Shown in pieces: positions 18,327-28,072 of a DNA stretch of 64,000 nt. The DNA is taken from positions 186,001-250,000 of the forward strand of contig OZ242357.1 of the NCBI GenBank assembly GCA_965208815.1. Reading direction: 5' to 3'. Position numbers and translations under genes: made by a program. The notes under the pieces were generated by a model. The model did not search any database and was not told the origin of the DNA. It was given only the letters and a program-made list of their open reading frames with translations. This DNA comes from Bin55 sp009840545 (GTDB lineage Bacteria; Pseudomonadota; Gammaproteobacteria; Pseudomonadales; Azotimanducaceae). Positions within the stretch are counted from its first letter, which is position 1. Every line of letters starts with the position of its first letter.

Positions 18327-18402
18327 TGGTGGCCAGGGGCAGAATTGAACTGCCGACACGAGGATTTTCAGTCCACTGCTCTACCGACTGAGCTACCTGG
18401 CC
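18327..18402 (-). tRNA. tRNA-Phe (GAA anticodon)
   Basis: On the minus strand the acceptor stem GGCCAGG (18402-18396) pairs with CCTGGCC (18337-18331), followed by discriminator A and an encoded CCA at 18329-18327. D-arm TAGCTCAGTCGGTAGAGCA, anticodon loop CTGAAAATC giving GAA, and T-arm GTTCAATTC are all in place. Length is 76 nt. Confidence 0.97.
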
Positions 18403-18615
18403 ATAACAATTCGTTAAATCGCAGCGCGAGCCGCCGCAATTGTATAGAAATCAATTTTCTCGCAACGGCTAATTTGATTCGACTTCGTGCATCTAAGACC
18501 TCTATTGTTGCCGGAGATTCCAACCAATCGACACTTGATGAGGTTTTCGTGTGGCAATGAAGTCTGTACCGACAATTGGGACTGCGATATTCCTTCGCAT
18601 CGAAGACTTCGAACC

Positions 18616-19446
18616 TCAATCATCACTATTCGAGACATCCCAATTCTGTAGTTTGAGCCAATCACGAATGGCTTGTACATTTTCGGATCGCGACAACATT
18701 CTGTTGTGGTGTACATCGTCGGTCAAGACAGTTGCCTGTGGGATGTGTTTCAGCAAGCTGACTGTTTCCTTTGTTGGAATCAAAGTGTCCTCGGTGGAGT
18801 AGAGCACAAGCACATTTTCGGGCAACGAATCCAGCATCGGCTGGGAATCGAACTTATTTCTCATCAAGAGGCGAAGCGGAAAGATTCGCATCACGGTTCG
18901 ATTCGCTACATGAACAAGCGAACGAAATGGGCTCACGAGAATTAGTCCGTCAACCGAGCCGTCGCCAGAGAGCAGCGCGACACCACTTCCCAAACTAAAT
19001 CCCATCAAGAAGATGGGTCGTCTTGGATAATGCGATTTCGTCCATTCAATGATGACTTTTGCATCGGACAAGATTGTTTTTTCCGAAGGTTTGCCGCTAC
19101 TCTTGCCGTAGCCACGATAGTTAGTCAATACGACTGTGAACTCAAGCTGAGCCAAAACGTTCACATAGCTCCTAGCATCACCTGCGTTGCCCGTAAAGAA
19201 AACTACTACAGGTCCTTCAGTGTCAGAATTCACTATGTAGCCGTGCAACGAAACGTCTATAGGATCGGACGGTGAGAGTTCATACTCTTCCACTACTACG
19301 CGTAACGGCGTGTTGCTTGTTGTTGGGAAATAAACTAATAGATCCTGAATTGCAAACAACAACGCGCAAATTGCGACATACGAAGCGATACCGTAGATGA
19401 CGATTCGCTTGAGCGTACGCTTAACAGCAGATCCTTGGACTTTCAT
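18616..19446 (-). CDS. Membrane-anchored alpha/beta hydrolase (Bem46/ABHD13-like)
   Basis: One hydrophobic N-terminal helix (IVIYGIASYVAICALLFAIQ) anchors a serine hydrolase. Visible features are the oxyanion region VVFFTGNAGDARSYV, nucleophile elbow MGFSLGSG, acid LYSTEDTLIP and His in DVHHNRML. I used ATG 19446, which matches the N-terminus of the paralogue; a TTG at 19500 is also in frame. It is closely similar in layout to the gene at 19611-20417, so the two look like a tandem duplication. Substrate unknown. Confidence 0.82.
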   Translation of the reverse strand: MKVQGSAVKRTLKRIVIYGIASYVAICALLFAIQDLLVYFPTTSNTPLRVVVEEYELSPSDPIDVSLHGYIVNSDTEGPVVVFFTGNAGDARSYVNVLAQLEFTVVLTNYRGYGKSSGKPSEKTILSDAKVIIEWTKSHYPRRPIFLMGFSLGSGVALLSGDGSVDGLILVSPFRSLVHVANRTVMRIFPLRLLMRNKFDSQPMLDSLPENVLVLYSTEDTLIPTKETVSLLKHIPQATVLTDDVHHNRMLSRSENVQAIRDWLKLQNWDVSNSDD

Positions 19447-19610
19447 AGATGGTCGAATGAACTCTTGTGCCGTCGCTAATGAGAGATATCTCACTAACAA
19501 AGATTTACATGGAGACCTAACTGATCTCCAAGATTATGGCTTGCGGACTCGGAGATCAACTGCCTAGTTGCAGTTGTGTTTACCTATCTTGGCTCATTAC
19601 AGAAGAAGAG

Positions 19611-20417
19611 CTATGGATTGCCTTTGATGGCTTCCGAGAAGTTCGTCTTTATCCATTTCTCAATTGATGCCAACGTGTAGGAGTACCAAAGCAAGTTGTT
19701 GTGATGTCCTCGAGCCACTACAACATCAGCTTGAGGCACTTGGTCGAGCACATGGAGAGTCTCTTCTGCCCGTATCAGGGTGTCATCTTTGGAGTAGAGG
19801 ACAAGTACCTTGTCAGGTAGTGAGTCCAGCCGGGATCGAACGTCGAACTTGGTTCTCATTAATAGTCGCAATGGAAAGAACCGTCCAGGCGTTTTCCTTC
19901 CTACATGAACTAGAGATCGATATGGCGCAGCGAGAATTAGACCGTCTATATTTTCATCGGAGGCAAGAATTGCGACACCAGTACCCATACTGTTACCCAT
20001 CAAGATCAGAGGACGATCTGGAAACTCTGCTCTCACCCAGGCAACAAGCAGCTTGGCGTCTTTAATCATCGTCTTCTCTCGTGGCCGCCCATCGCTCTTG
20101 CCGAATCCACGATAGTTATTGATGACTGCTGGAACACCAAAATCCTCAAGTCGATCAACATAAGTGCGTGCCTCTCCCAGATTTCCTGTAAAGAACACAA
20201 CGACTGGTCCTGGGTCCTCCCTATTCACGACATAGCCTCGCACTGAGATCTTTCCTGATCGGTCTACAGGTAATTCAAACTCTTCATATTCAGCATTGAG
20301 TTTGTTCGTTTCTTCGTCAGGGTAGAACAGTATCTTGTCCTGGGCAACAAATAGACCAATGCATGTGGCAAGGTAACTGAGGACAAGGGTTGTGATTACA
20401 CGATGTAGGATGGGCAC
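19611..20417 (-). CDS. Membrane-anchored alpha/beta hydrolase, paralogue of its neighbour
   Basis: Starts MPILHRVITTLVLSYLATCI, a single anchor helix. It shares VVFFTGNLGEARTYVDRLE, NNYRGFGKSDGRPREKTMIKDAK, nucleophile elbow MGNSMGTG, LYSKDDTLI and ARGHHNNLL with the adjacent hydrolase, giving Ser-Asp-His in order. The two share unusual wording throughout (for example LILVSPFRSLVHV against LILAAPYRSLVHV), consistent with duplication then divergence. No substrate can be assigned. Confidence 0.82.
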   Translation of the reverse strand: MPILHRVITTLVLSYLATCIGLFVAQDKILFYPDEETNKLNAEYEEFELPVDRSGKISVRGYVVNREDPGPVVVFFTGNLGEARTYVDRLEDFGVPAVINNYRGFGKSDGRPREKTMIKDAKLLVAWVRAEFPDRPLILMGNSMGTGVAILASDENIDGLILAAPYRSLVHVGRKTPGRFFPLRLLMRTKFDVRSRLDSLPDKVLVLYSKDDTLIRAEETLHVLDQVPQADVVVARGHHNNLLWYSYTLASIEKWIKTNFSEAIKGNP

Positions 20418-20677
20418 GGGAAGCTAGCTCCCAGAAAAGAAGGTGTTAGATGATTGGTGTTGCATTTGAGGTTGTAACGAAACAATACTCTCCTAAGCCC
20501 TCTGAGATTGCGTTGTCAAGTCGAAAGGCTTTTTTGGTTCAATATCGTTGAAGAGAGAGTGTAACGAGTTTACCCAAGTTGTGTCTGCCCGCCAGCTTGA
20601 GAGACAGGAAAAAGAGCATCTCACCGATTCGATGTTTATAAGTCTAGACTAAGTAAATTCATCAGTACGGATGCGTT

Positions 20678-21634
20678 ATGAGATCAAGAGTGTATGTTGG
20701 AACAATTGGATCCGGAGTCTGGTCTAGCGATGATCTCGGAGAAAATTGGGAAGCTTGTTTCAATGAAGACAACTCAATTAGTCGCGTATGGTCGTTGTGT
20801 TGGCACGTCAACGAACCAGCCGTGGTGTGGGCAGGGACTGAACAAGGTCTAGCCCAACAGATTAGCGGCGAAGCAGTCGACCGAGTCTCCTCACCGTTTT
20901 CTGACCAGCAAGTTTGGGCAATAGCGCAGTCGCCAGCAGACCACAAGACAATGTTTGTCGGCACTCGTCCGGGAAGTATTTATCGAACTCAGGACGGAGG
21001 AAATTCATGGGACGAACTTCCGGTTGGCATAGCGACCAAGTGCGACATAGGATTGACTCGCGTCACCCGAATTAGAGTCGATCCGCTTGTGGAAGGCACC
21101 GTTTGGGTTTCAGTGGAAATCGATGCCGTCCATGTTTCGCACGACTACGGAGAGAGTTGGGACAAACTCGATAACGGGTTCAAGTTTCCCGACATTCACG
21201 ACATGGTGGTAGTCGTTGAGGAAGGCAAGCGAAAGCTCCTCGCCGCAACCGCTGTCGGGTTGTACTGTTCCATCAATGATGGTCAGAGCTGGGAATGGAA
21301 CAAATTGGATTCGCCATGGCAATACACTCGTGGGATAGAGCTAAAGGCTGATGGAAACGGGACTGTCTTCCTGGGAAACGGAGATGGACCTCCCGGATCT
21401 ACGGGTCGTCTTCTCCGAAGTAACGACTGGGGTTGTAGTTGGGAGATAGCTGACCTTGACAGCCCCACCAACTCGACTATTTGGAATATCGCTACAAACA
21501 AGTCGAACCCCGACCTGCTCTTCGCTAGCACAATTCTTGGTCAAGTTTTTCGAAGTACCGACGGAGGCATTCATTGGACGAAATTGCCACGAGAGTTCAA
21601 CGAAATTCGTTCACTAACTTGGCATCCTGTGTAG
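20678..21634 (+). CDS. BNR/Asp-box repeat beta-propeller protein (sialidase/sortilin-like fold)
   Basis: A 318-residue protein built from at least six Asp-box repeats: SDDLGENW, TQDGGNSW, SHDYGESW, SINDGQSW, SNDWGCSW and STDGGIHW, spaced as blades of a propeller. It resembles the VPS10/glycosyl-hydrolase-like photosystem-stability-factor group rather than true sialidases. No signal peptide is seen, so a cytoplasmic location is likely. Function unknown. Confidence 0.75.
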   Translation: MRSRVYVGTIGSGVWSSDDLGENWEACFNEDNSISRVWSLCWHVNEPAVVWAGTEQGLAQQISGEAVDRVSSPFSDQQVWAIAQSPADHKTMFVGTRPGSIYRTQDGGNSWDELPVGIATKCDIGLTRVTRIRVDPLVEGTVWVSVEIDAVHVSHDYGESWDKLDNGFKFPDIHDMVVVVEEGKRKLLAATAVGLYCSINDGQSWEWNKLDSPWQYTRGIELKADGNGTVFLGNGDGPPGSTGRLLRSNDWGCSWEIADLDSPTNSTIWNIATNKSNPDLLFASTILGQVFRSTDGGIHWTKLPREFNEIRSLTWHPV

Positions 21635-22609
21635 AAACTTCGCGGGACTTGCTTGCGTCTCACTTTAGTCTCTGTCGAGGCCTTCGTTTGCCCAGGATAG
21701 AGTTGCTCGCAACCGTATTCTCAGACCCATGCTCACGGTCGTAGAGTCGAGGCTATCCCCAATTCCAAAGACTCTTGTACTCATTTGTTGCTTGACCGAT
21801 ATGGTGAAGTCATGGGAACTACTCATTGGGACAGCGGCTGTCGGCACAACCACTATGTTGTTTTCGGTCATCGTTCCAGCGCTTGGTGACGACGACAACT
21901 CGAGAGCACTGAAGTCCACTTTTCCTCGAGCCACTCCAAACTTAGAGAGAACCGAAAGTTTAGAGTTTATTTCCCACTCAACAAGCCCGAAAATGCCGAG
22001 GGTGTGGACATCGTCGAAGCGTGTAGGGCCTTCGGTAACGCGCCCAAAGTCGTCTTTAGCAGTTCCACCTCGACCCCAAACTTGCGTGTGAACTTGAAAC
22101 CCGCGGCGGGGGACTATGAAGGTTCGTCAAACACCTCTGTACTGTTTGTGAGAACCTGTCCCAATTCTGCGGTACAGTACGCCTTGCTCTCGTCCGGAAG
22201 CGCGTTCACACCGATGAATGAGACTATCAAAACAGCCAATGCTCTCGTTGAGGTTTTCATAGAAGATTTCTCCGACTATGTCGATCTAGTACCGGTGTTG
22301 CGTCCACGGGTTTGAAAGGGCTTCCCGATAGATTCGCAGAAGCTGTTGCAACGAGAATTGAGCTCTCACGAGTTCCAAATGTCCGATACCGACCCAAAGA
22401 TGTAGCTTCTCCGGTTTGCAATTGCAGGAGAATATTGGACAGTTTGATTTCAACCAAATTAAAAATTGATTTCTTGAATGCATTTCATTCTGGAACCTAC
22501 GGGATTGAACAGCGTCGTACAGACTTCTGATAATCCGTTCCGGTAATGCTGTGTTTCTGCTAAAACAAACGTCATTGAGTCTGTTATGTGACAGATTTGT
22601 CCTCGACCG
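21635..22609. other. Intergenic region with a probable decayed gene
   Basis: About 1 kb with only short, mutually overlapping frames on both strands and no intact gene. One fragment resembling an SDR-family protein is listed separately. The last 250 bp before the haloperoxidase gene hold no feature that I can support. Confidence 0.4.
21950..22315 (+). pseudogene. Possible remnant of an NAD-dependent epimerase/dehydratase (SDR) gene
   Basis: One plus-strand frame reads IVEACRAFGNAPKVVFSSS, which closely matches the LLEACRA..P.VVFTSS block of SDR epimerases of the D-erythronate dehydrogenase group. The preceding KFRVYFPLN could be a degraded form of the FRVNLDGT stretch. The rest of the frame no longer resembles the family and no N-terminal GxxGxxG is visible. 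Probably a decayed gene; the identity rests on one motif. Confidence 0.35.
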
Positions 22610-25600
22610 ATGCATCGGCAACACCTGATACCTACTAGGGGGAAGCCACAGAGGCTCAATCTGTGGTGTTTGGCGCTCATGCTTTGGCTTGTTCAAGGTT
22701 GCGGTGGCTTTGGTGAAACATGGATTAACACAGATGATGTTGAACAGTCGGAAGACAATCCGATTGCAACGGTGGAACAAATAGTCTCAGACGAACTAAG
22801 CCACTGTAGAGACAGCAGAGATAATGGCTTTTTCACATCGGCTGGCGAGTCCCTTGGCTTGTGTTACCAAACCGACGAAGCAGTGTATGTCTTCGATGAA
22901 ACCAATACAACAAAACGGGATCTATTCGATTTCTCTGGGGGACTTGCATATGCGGACATTGACAACAATGGCTCCCCTGAACTGTATGTAACCCACGGTG
23001 GAGGTATTTCGAGTGCTCTCTTCTCCTACGAAGGAGGTGGTTTTGTACTTTTGGAAGGCAACCGAGGCATCTCTCCAAGTACTGCGGAATTTGGAGGATA
23101 TTTCATTGACTTGAACGGAGACTCTTGGGTGGACTTTGTATCGGTTCAGCAAGATGGAGTCGAAGTGTTCATGAATCAGGGAAATGGCTTCTTTGAGGAG
23201 AGTACGGAAGCATCTCGAGTTTTTCATGACCGTGCCACTTTGTCTGTTGCAGCTTCAGATATCGACAGAGACGGCGATGTAGATCTCGCCTTTGCGCATT
23301 GGGGCACAGGCTGGCGTACAGAAAAACCACTCTCGGAATATCTATGGATTAACGACGGTTCGGGAGTCTTCCGAGACCGGAGCCCGCATCTACCGCTAGT
23401 TCCTACCGAGGGATCAGAGAATGCGTTCACTCCCACATTTGCGGACATCGACTCTGACGGCTACCCCGACTTGCTCATGGCAGGAGACTTCGGATCCAGC
23501 CAAGTCTTCCGCAATGTAGAGGGGCGTTGGTTTGAAGACATAACAAATGAACACATCACTGACAAGAATGGAATGGGTGCGGCAGTCGCCGATTTTGATC
23601 GGGATGGGGATTTGGATTGGTTCGTATCTAGCATTTGGGGACACCCGGATTTGTACGGGGATCTCTACGATGGCAACAGGCTCTACCGAAACTCTGACGG
23701 AGAGGGAACGTACGAAGATGTCACTAGTGTTGCAAACGTTCGATACGGTGGCTGGGGCTGGGGAAGCTGCTTCGCCGATTTTGACAACGATGGGTGGTTG
23801 GATCTCTTTCATACAAACGGATCCGCCCTGTTTCCAGAGGACAAATCGGTCTTGTACATGGGAAATCAGCACGGCACTTTCATCGAGTCCGCTGAGCAAC
23901 TGGGAATCCATCACACAGAACAAGGCCGTGGGGTGCTTTGCTTGGACTACAACGACGATGGGAAGATCGACATCCTAATTGCGAACAACCGAAAGTCCCC
24001 TACTGTCTATCGAAACGACAACAACAACGAGAATCACTTCCTAAAGGTGAAATTGATTGGATTGTCAGGCAACGCCCAGGCAATAGGTGCAAGAATCACG
24101 GTTACTTCCCAGAACGGAACGCAAACCCACGAAGTGCAGCTAGGAACTGGTTATCTCGCACAGGGACCCACTATTGCTCACTTTGGGCTAGGTAGTGACG
24201 AGAGTGTGGAATTAGTTGATGTGATTTGGCCGGACCGGTTCCGTTCGACTTCGTCCATCGAGAGTGTTTCCGCAAACCAAACGATCGTGCTTGAACAGCC
24301 TGTTAGAGAAGAGATTTTTCTCAACGTGGTGGATGGAGCCGGTGCAGGAATCTATGAATCTACCGATCGAATTTTCCTTGAAGCCGAAGTTCCTCCCGAC
24401 GGCTATGTGTTCAGTCATTGGACATCGAATGGTGAGGGGGTTTTTGATGACTGGAAGTCAGAACAAACCTACTTCACCATGCCGGCCGGGTCGGTCACAG
24501 TTACGGCGAACTATCTCCCAGTAACTTCGACGGGGCCGGACTCATCCGTTGCTCGATTGTGGAATGAAGTGCTGCTCGAGTCCATTCGAAACGACTATGC
24601 GCGACCCACTGTGCACGCCCGAAACCTATTTCACATATCCGCGGCGATGTATGACGCCTGGGCCGCTTTTGGGTCGACTGAAGCGACTTGGCTTCTGGGG
24701 TCGTCTCAAGCCGGTTATACCTGCAAGTTCTCTAAAGGAGCTACGGCTACTGATATTGATGAGTCTCGACAAGAAGCGCTCAGTTTCGCTGCGTACCGTC
24801 TGATTCTTCATCGATTTTCCCGTTCTCCAAGTCGTGGAACCATCGTACGCGATGCGGATGTCCTGATGAGTTTTCTCGGATACGACAAGTCTCTGACAAA
24901 CGAGGGTGCCACTTTGGACGATCCTGCTGCTCTTGGAAATCACATTGCCTCTTGTTACACAAGAATGGGAATGATCGACGGAGCTAATGAATCGTATGAC
25001 TACGAGAACGCCAAGTACCGACCGGTTAACGGGGCTTTGCGTCCCGAAGAACCTGGAAATCCCAACATTATTGATCTTAATAGATGGCAGCCATTGTCCC
25101 TTGTCGAGTTTATCGATCAATCAGGCAATCCCAGTTCATCGGAACCTGCGTTCATTGGCGCGGAATGGGGATCAGTTTTGTCTTTTGCGTTGGACGAATA
25201 CGATTTGACACTCTTCGAACGAGACGGGCAGGAGTACTGGGTCTATCACGATCCGGGTGAACCACCGTTCATCCATGGAAGTCGAATCGATGAATATCGA
25301 TGGGGTTTCGAAAGAGTAGCTGTTTGGTCTTCCCAACTAGATCCTAGCGACGATGTCCAAGTGGACATTTCACCTGCCAGCATCGGCAACATTTCGGCCT
25401 ACCCTGAAACGTTTGACGAATACCAGACCTTCTACAAAGATGGACTCTCCCCGGATTTCAATCTTGGTTACGAAGTTAATCCGAGTACGGGTCTGAGCTA
25501 CACGCCGCAGCTTGTGAAACGGGGTGACTTCACACGGGTCCTAGCAGAATTCTGGGCGGACGGCCCCGATTCGGAGACTCCCCCTGGACACTGGTTCGTC

Positions 25601-26389
25601 ATTCTCAATTCGGTGACCGATCACCCGGAATTGAGCAAGCGGCTAGGAGGGACCGGACCTGAGCTCGACAACCTCGAGTGGGACGTCAAGGCGTACTTTT
25701 CACTAGGCGGTGCCATGCACGATGCGGCTATAGCCGCGTGGGGAGTCAAAGGCTGGTATGACTACATTCGACCCATTTCAGCAATTCGGGCGATGTCCGA
25801 TCGTGGTCAAAGTTCAGATCCAGATCAGGTCTCCTATAGCACTACGGGATTAGGGTTGCAGGACGGCTTTATCGAACTCATCGATTCTGGTGACCCACTA
25901 GCAGGAGAATCGGAAGAGCATGTCGGCAAGATCAAGCTCTATGCCTGGAGAGGACCTGATTACGTTAAAGATTCCAGAATAGATGTTGCTGGCGTTGGAT
26001 GGATTCGTGCGGAAAACTGGTGGCCTTACCAACGTCCTTCGTTTGTAACCCCGCCTTTTGCAGGATACGTTTCGGGTCATTCCACATATTCCAGCGCTGC
26101 CGCTGAGGTGCTCACTCGGCTTACCGGTAGCGAGTACTTTCCCGGAGGAATGAGCTCCTTTGACATTCCGGCCGACGAATTTCTCAAATTTGAACGAGGT
26201 CCTAGTGGACCTATGGTTCTCCAATGGGCGAAGTACAAGGATGCCGCGGATCAGTGTTCGCTTTCTCGAATCTGGGGCGGCATACATCCTCCACATGACG
26301 ACATACCAGGTCGAATCATTGGACGGAAGGTCGGAATGGACGCTTTCGAAGAAGCGGAATTGTATTTTGCTGGATCGGTGAGCGACTAG
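22610..26389 (+). CDS. FG-GAP/ASPIC-UnbV and vanadium-haloperoxidase-like fusion lipoprotein
   Basis: A 1259-residue secreted protein. The signal ends in LVQGC, giving a lipobox with Cys31. Seven or so FG-GAP calcium-type repeats follow (DIDRDGDVDLAF, DIDSDGYPDLLM, DFDRDGDLDWFV, DFDNDGWLDLFH, DYNDDGKIDILI), then an ASPIC/UnbV-like segment (FLKVKLIGLSGNAQAIGARI, LGTGYLAQGP) and a short beta-rich repeat with TMPAGSVTVTANY. The C-terminal half has vanadium-haloperoxidase/PAP2 ligands in order: Lys1047 with Arg1054-Pro1055, SGH at 1155-1157, and Arg1220 with His1226 (SRIWGGIH). Either halide oxidation or phosphatase activity is possible; no halide-specific residue can be judged. Confidence 0.85.
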   Translation: MHRQHLIPTRGKPQRLNLWCLALMLWLVQGCGGFGETWINTDDVEQSEDNPIATVEQIVSDELSHCRDSRDNGFFTSAGESLGLCYQTDEAVYVFDETNTTKRDLFDFSGGLAYADIDNNGSPELYVTHGGGISSALFSYEGGGFVLLEGNRGISPSTAEFGGYFIDLNGDSWVDFVSVQQDGVEVFMNQGNGFFEESTEASRVFHDRATLSVAASDIDRDGDVDLAFAHWGTGWRTEKPLSEYLWINDGSGVFRDRSPHLPLVPTEGSENAFTPTFADIDSDGYPDLLMAGDFGSSQVFRNVEGRWFEDITNEHITDKNGMGAAVADFDRDGDLDWFVSSIWGHPDLYGDLYDGNRLYRNSDGEGTYEDVTSVANVRYGGWGWGSCFADFDNDGWLDLFHTNGSALFPEDKSVLYMGNQHGTFIESAEQLGIHHTEQGRGVLCLDYNDDGKIDILIANNRKSPTVYRNDNNNENHFLKVKLIGLSGNAQAIGARITVTSQNGTQTHEVQLGTGYLAQGPTIAHFGLGSDESVELVDVIWPDRFRSTSSIESVSANQTIVLEQPVREEIFLNVVDGAGAGIYESTDRIFLEAEVPPDGYVFSHWTSNGEGVFDDWKSEQTYFTMPAGSVTVTANYLPVTSTGPDSSVARLWNEVLLESIRNDYARPTVHARNLFHISAAMYDAWAAFGSTEATWLLGSSQAGYTCKFSKGATATDIDESRQEALSFAAYRLILHRFSRSPSRGTIVRDADVLMSFLGYDKSLTNEGATLDDPAALGNHIASCYTRMGMIDGANESYDYENAKYRPVNGALRPEEPGNPNIIDLNRWQPLSLVEFIDQSGNPSSSEPAFIGAEWGSVLSFALDEYDLTLFERDGQEYWVYHDPGEPPFIHGSRIDEYRWGFERVAVWSSQLDPSDDVQVDISPASIGNISAYPETFDEYQTFYKDGLSPDFNLGYEVNPSTGLSYTPQLVKRGDFTRVLAEFWADGPDSETPPGHWFVILNSVTDHPELSKRLGGTGPELDNLEWDVKAYFSLGGAMHDAAIAAWGVKGWYDYIRPISAIRAMSDRGQSSDPDQVSYSTTGLGLQDGFIELIDSGDPLAGESEEHVGKIKLYAWRGPDYVKDSRIDVAGVGWIRAENWWPYQRPSFVTPPFAGYVSGHSTYSSAAAEVLTRLTGSEYFPGGMSSFDIPADEFLKFERGPSGPMVLQWAKYKDAADQCSLSRIWGGIHPPHDDIPGRIIGRKVGMDAFEEAELYFAGSVSD

Positions 26390-26554
26390 CCTCTTCGTTT
26401 GTACGAACTCTTCATCGTAGTAGTCGCGAAATGCCGGCCCATTCATTCCGTCAACTGAAAACTTTCTGTACAAATCCGTTTGAGTGAGCCCGAAGGATCG
26501 TTTGAATCAACCGATTGGTAAGATACATGCCCGTGGAATAGGGACGGCAAAATT

Positions 26555-28012
26555 GTGAGTGGAGTTAGTCGGAGATCAGTCTTAAAGACGAGTGGAGCGT
26601 TCGTTATCGCATCCTCGTTGGGACGATTGTGGGCTCAAGATTCAGCCTTAGAAAGTGCGTTATCGCCAACATTGGATTCTGTCACAGGTCTGCCCCTATT
26701 GAAGTTGCCCGAGGGATTTACGTACCGATCCTTTTCGTGGTCGGGCGATTCCATGACAGATGGAGCGACGACCCCCGTGAAGCACGATGGCATGGCGTCT
26801 TTTCCGACCGACGGAGACGGCGTGATGTTGATCCGCAACCATGAAGAAGTCGTTGGGACGAAAATCGGTGGGGAAGGCGTCCCCATCTATGACGACTTCA
26901 CGATTCCACCCGGAACAGAGGGGGTTCCTGACGGTTTCCCTGGGTTCGGTGGTGGAGTGACCGCTGTATCGTACGCTCCAAATCGACCGCCAGTAACCAC
27001 TCCGCTTCTTGCTGGTACGGCTATGAATTGCGCGGGAGGTTCTACGACATGGGGTAGTTGGCTGACCTGCGAGGAGATCGTTCTCCGAGCTAGTCGGATA
27101 GGTGCTAAGGACCATGGTTATGTGTTTGAGGTTCCGTCGGTGGGTCGAGCGAGTGGCAATCCGATTGTCGATATGGGATTGTTCCGACACGAAGCTGCAG
27201 CTCTCGACCCTAAGACAGGTATCGTTTATTTAACCGAGGACAATAGTTCGAACTCCGGCTTCTACCGTTACTTGCCACGGAACAAGCAACCAAAAAATGG
27301 AGCGTTGGAAGAAGGTGGACGTTTGGAGATGCTTCGAGTCCGAGGGACATCCAACGCCGATCTCCGAAAGCCGTCGAGAGGCGACGAATACGAGATCGAT
27401 TGGGTATCCATTGAAGATCCAAACCACGACCCAGAGGATTTCTCTTCAGATCACTTTGGCGGAAATGTTGTGGGCACAGGAAAGTCGGGTCCCTACCTGC
27501 AAGGCGAGGAATTAGGTGGCGCACGTTTCGCCCGCGGGGAAGGAGCATGGTTTCACGGAGACTCGATCTACTGGGTCGACACCTCCGGTGGTGCTGCTGG
27601 TGCTGGCGCTATCTGGATCTACAAACCTGCTGATTCACTTCTTCGTTCTTTCTATGTCTCTCCTGACGAAGCTGTTGTCGACGCGCCCGACAATATCACA
27701 ATACTTGACAACGGACTCGTACTCGCATGTGAAGACGGCGGCGGCCTCACAACTGAGTCTGGTGAAATTGTTCGCGGAACAAAGCTCATTGCCATTAATA
27801 AGCACGGTCAATCGATAGAAGTGGGAGAAAACAACATTATGATCGACAAACCCATCGAGGGTAGACCAGCAATCAATCCAGGTGACTACCGTCGATCAGA
27901 ATGGGCAGGTGCCACTTTTTCACCGGATGGCAAAACACTGTTCGTTAACATCCAAACTCCGGGCATCACGTTCGCGATCACCGGACCATGGGACTCTGTA
28001 GGGACCGGTTAG
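26555..28012 (+). CDS. Tat-exported PhoX-like (DUF839) phosphatase family protein
   Basis: GTG start with GGGACGG upstream. The N-terminus SRRSVLKTSGAFVIASSLGRLWA is a twin-arginine signal. The body contains family blocks VMLIRNHEEV, CAGGSTTWGSWLTCEE, DMGLFRHEAAALDPKTGIVYLTED, GEGAWFHGDSIYWVDT and the C-terminal WAGATFSPDGKTLFVNIQTPG. PhoX proteins are calcium- and iron-dependent periplasmic phosphatases, but many DUF839 relatives are untested. It follows the haloperoxidase-type gene on the same strand after 165 bp. Confidence 0.83.
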   Translation: MSGVSRRSVLKTSGAFVIASSLGRLWAQDSALESALSPTLDSVTGLPLLKLPEGFTYRSFSWSGDSMTDGATTPVKHDGMASFPTDGDGVMLIRNHEEVVGTKIGGEGVPIYDDFTIPPGTEGVPDGFPGFGGGVTAVSYAPNRPPVTTPLLAGTAMNCAGGSTTWGSWLTCEEIVLRASRIGAKDHGYVFEVPSVGRASGNPIVDMGLFRHEAAALDPKTGIVYLTEDNSSNSGFYRYLPRNKQPKNGALEEGGRLEMLRVRGTSNADLRKPSRGDEYEIDWVSIEDPNHDPEDFSSDHFGGNVVGTGKSGPYLQGEELGGARFARGEGAWFHGDSIYWVDTSGGAAGAGAIWIYKPADSLLRSFYVSPDEAVVDAPDNITILDNGLVLACEDGGGLTTESGEIVRGTKLIAINKHGQSIEVGENNIMIDKPIEGRPAINPGDYRRSEWAGATFSPDGKTLFVNIQTPGITFAITGPWDSVGTG

Positions 28013-28072
28013 CGCTCGAGCTAAGAGAGAGTTTCTGGTCCGTGTCCCGAGAAATCTCAACTACCACAGCGA

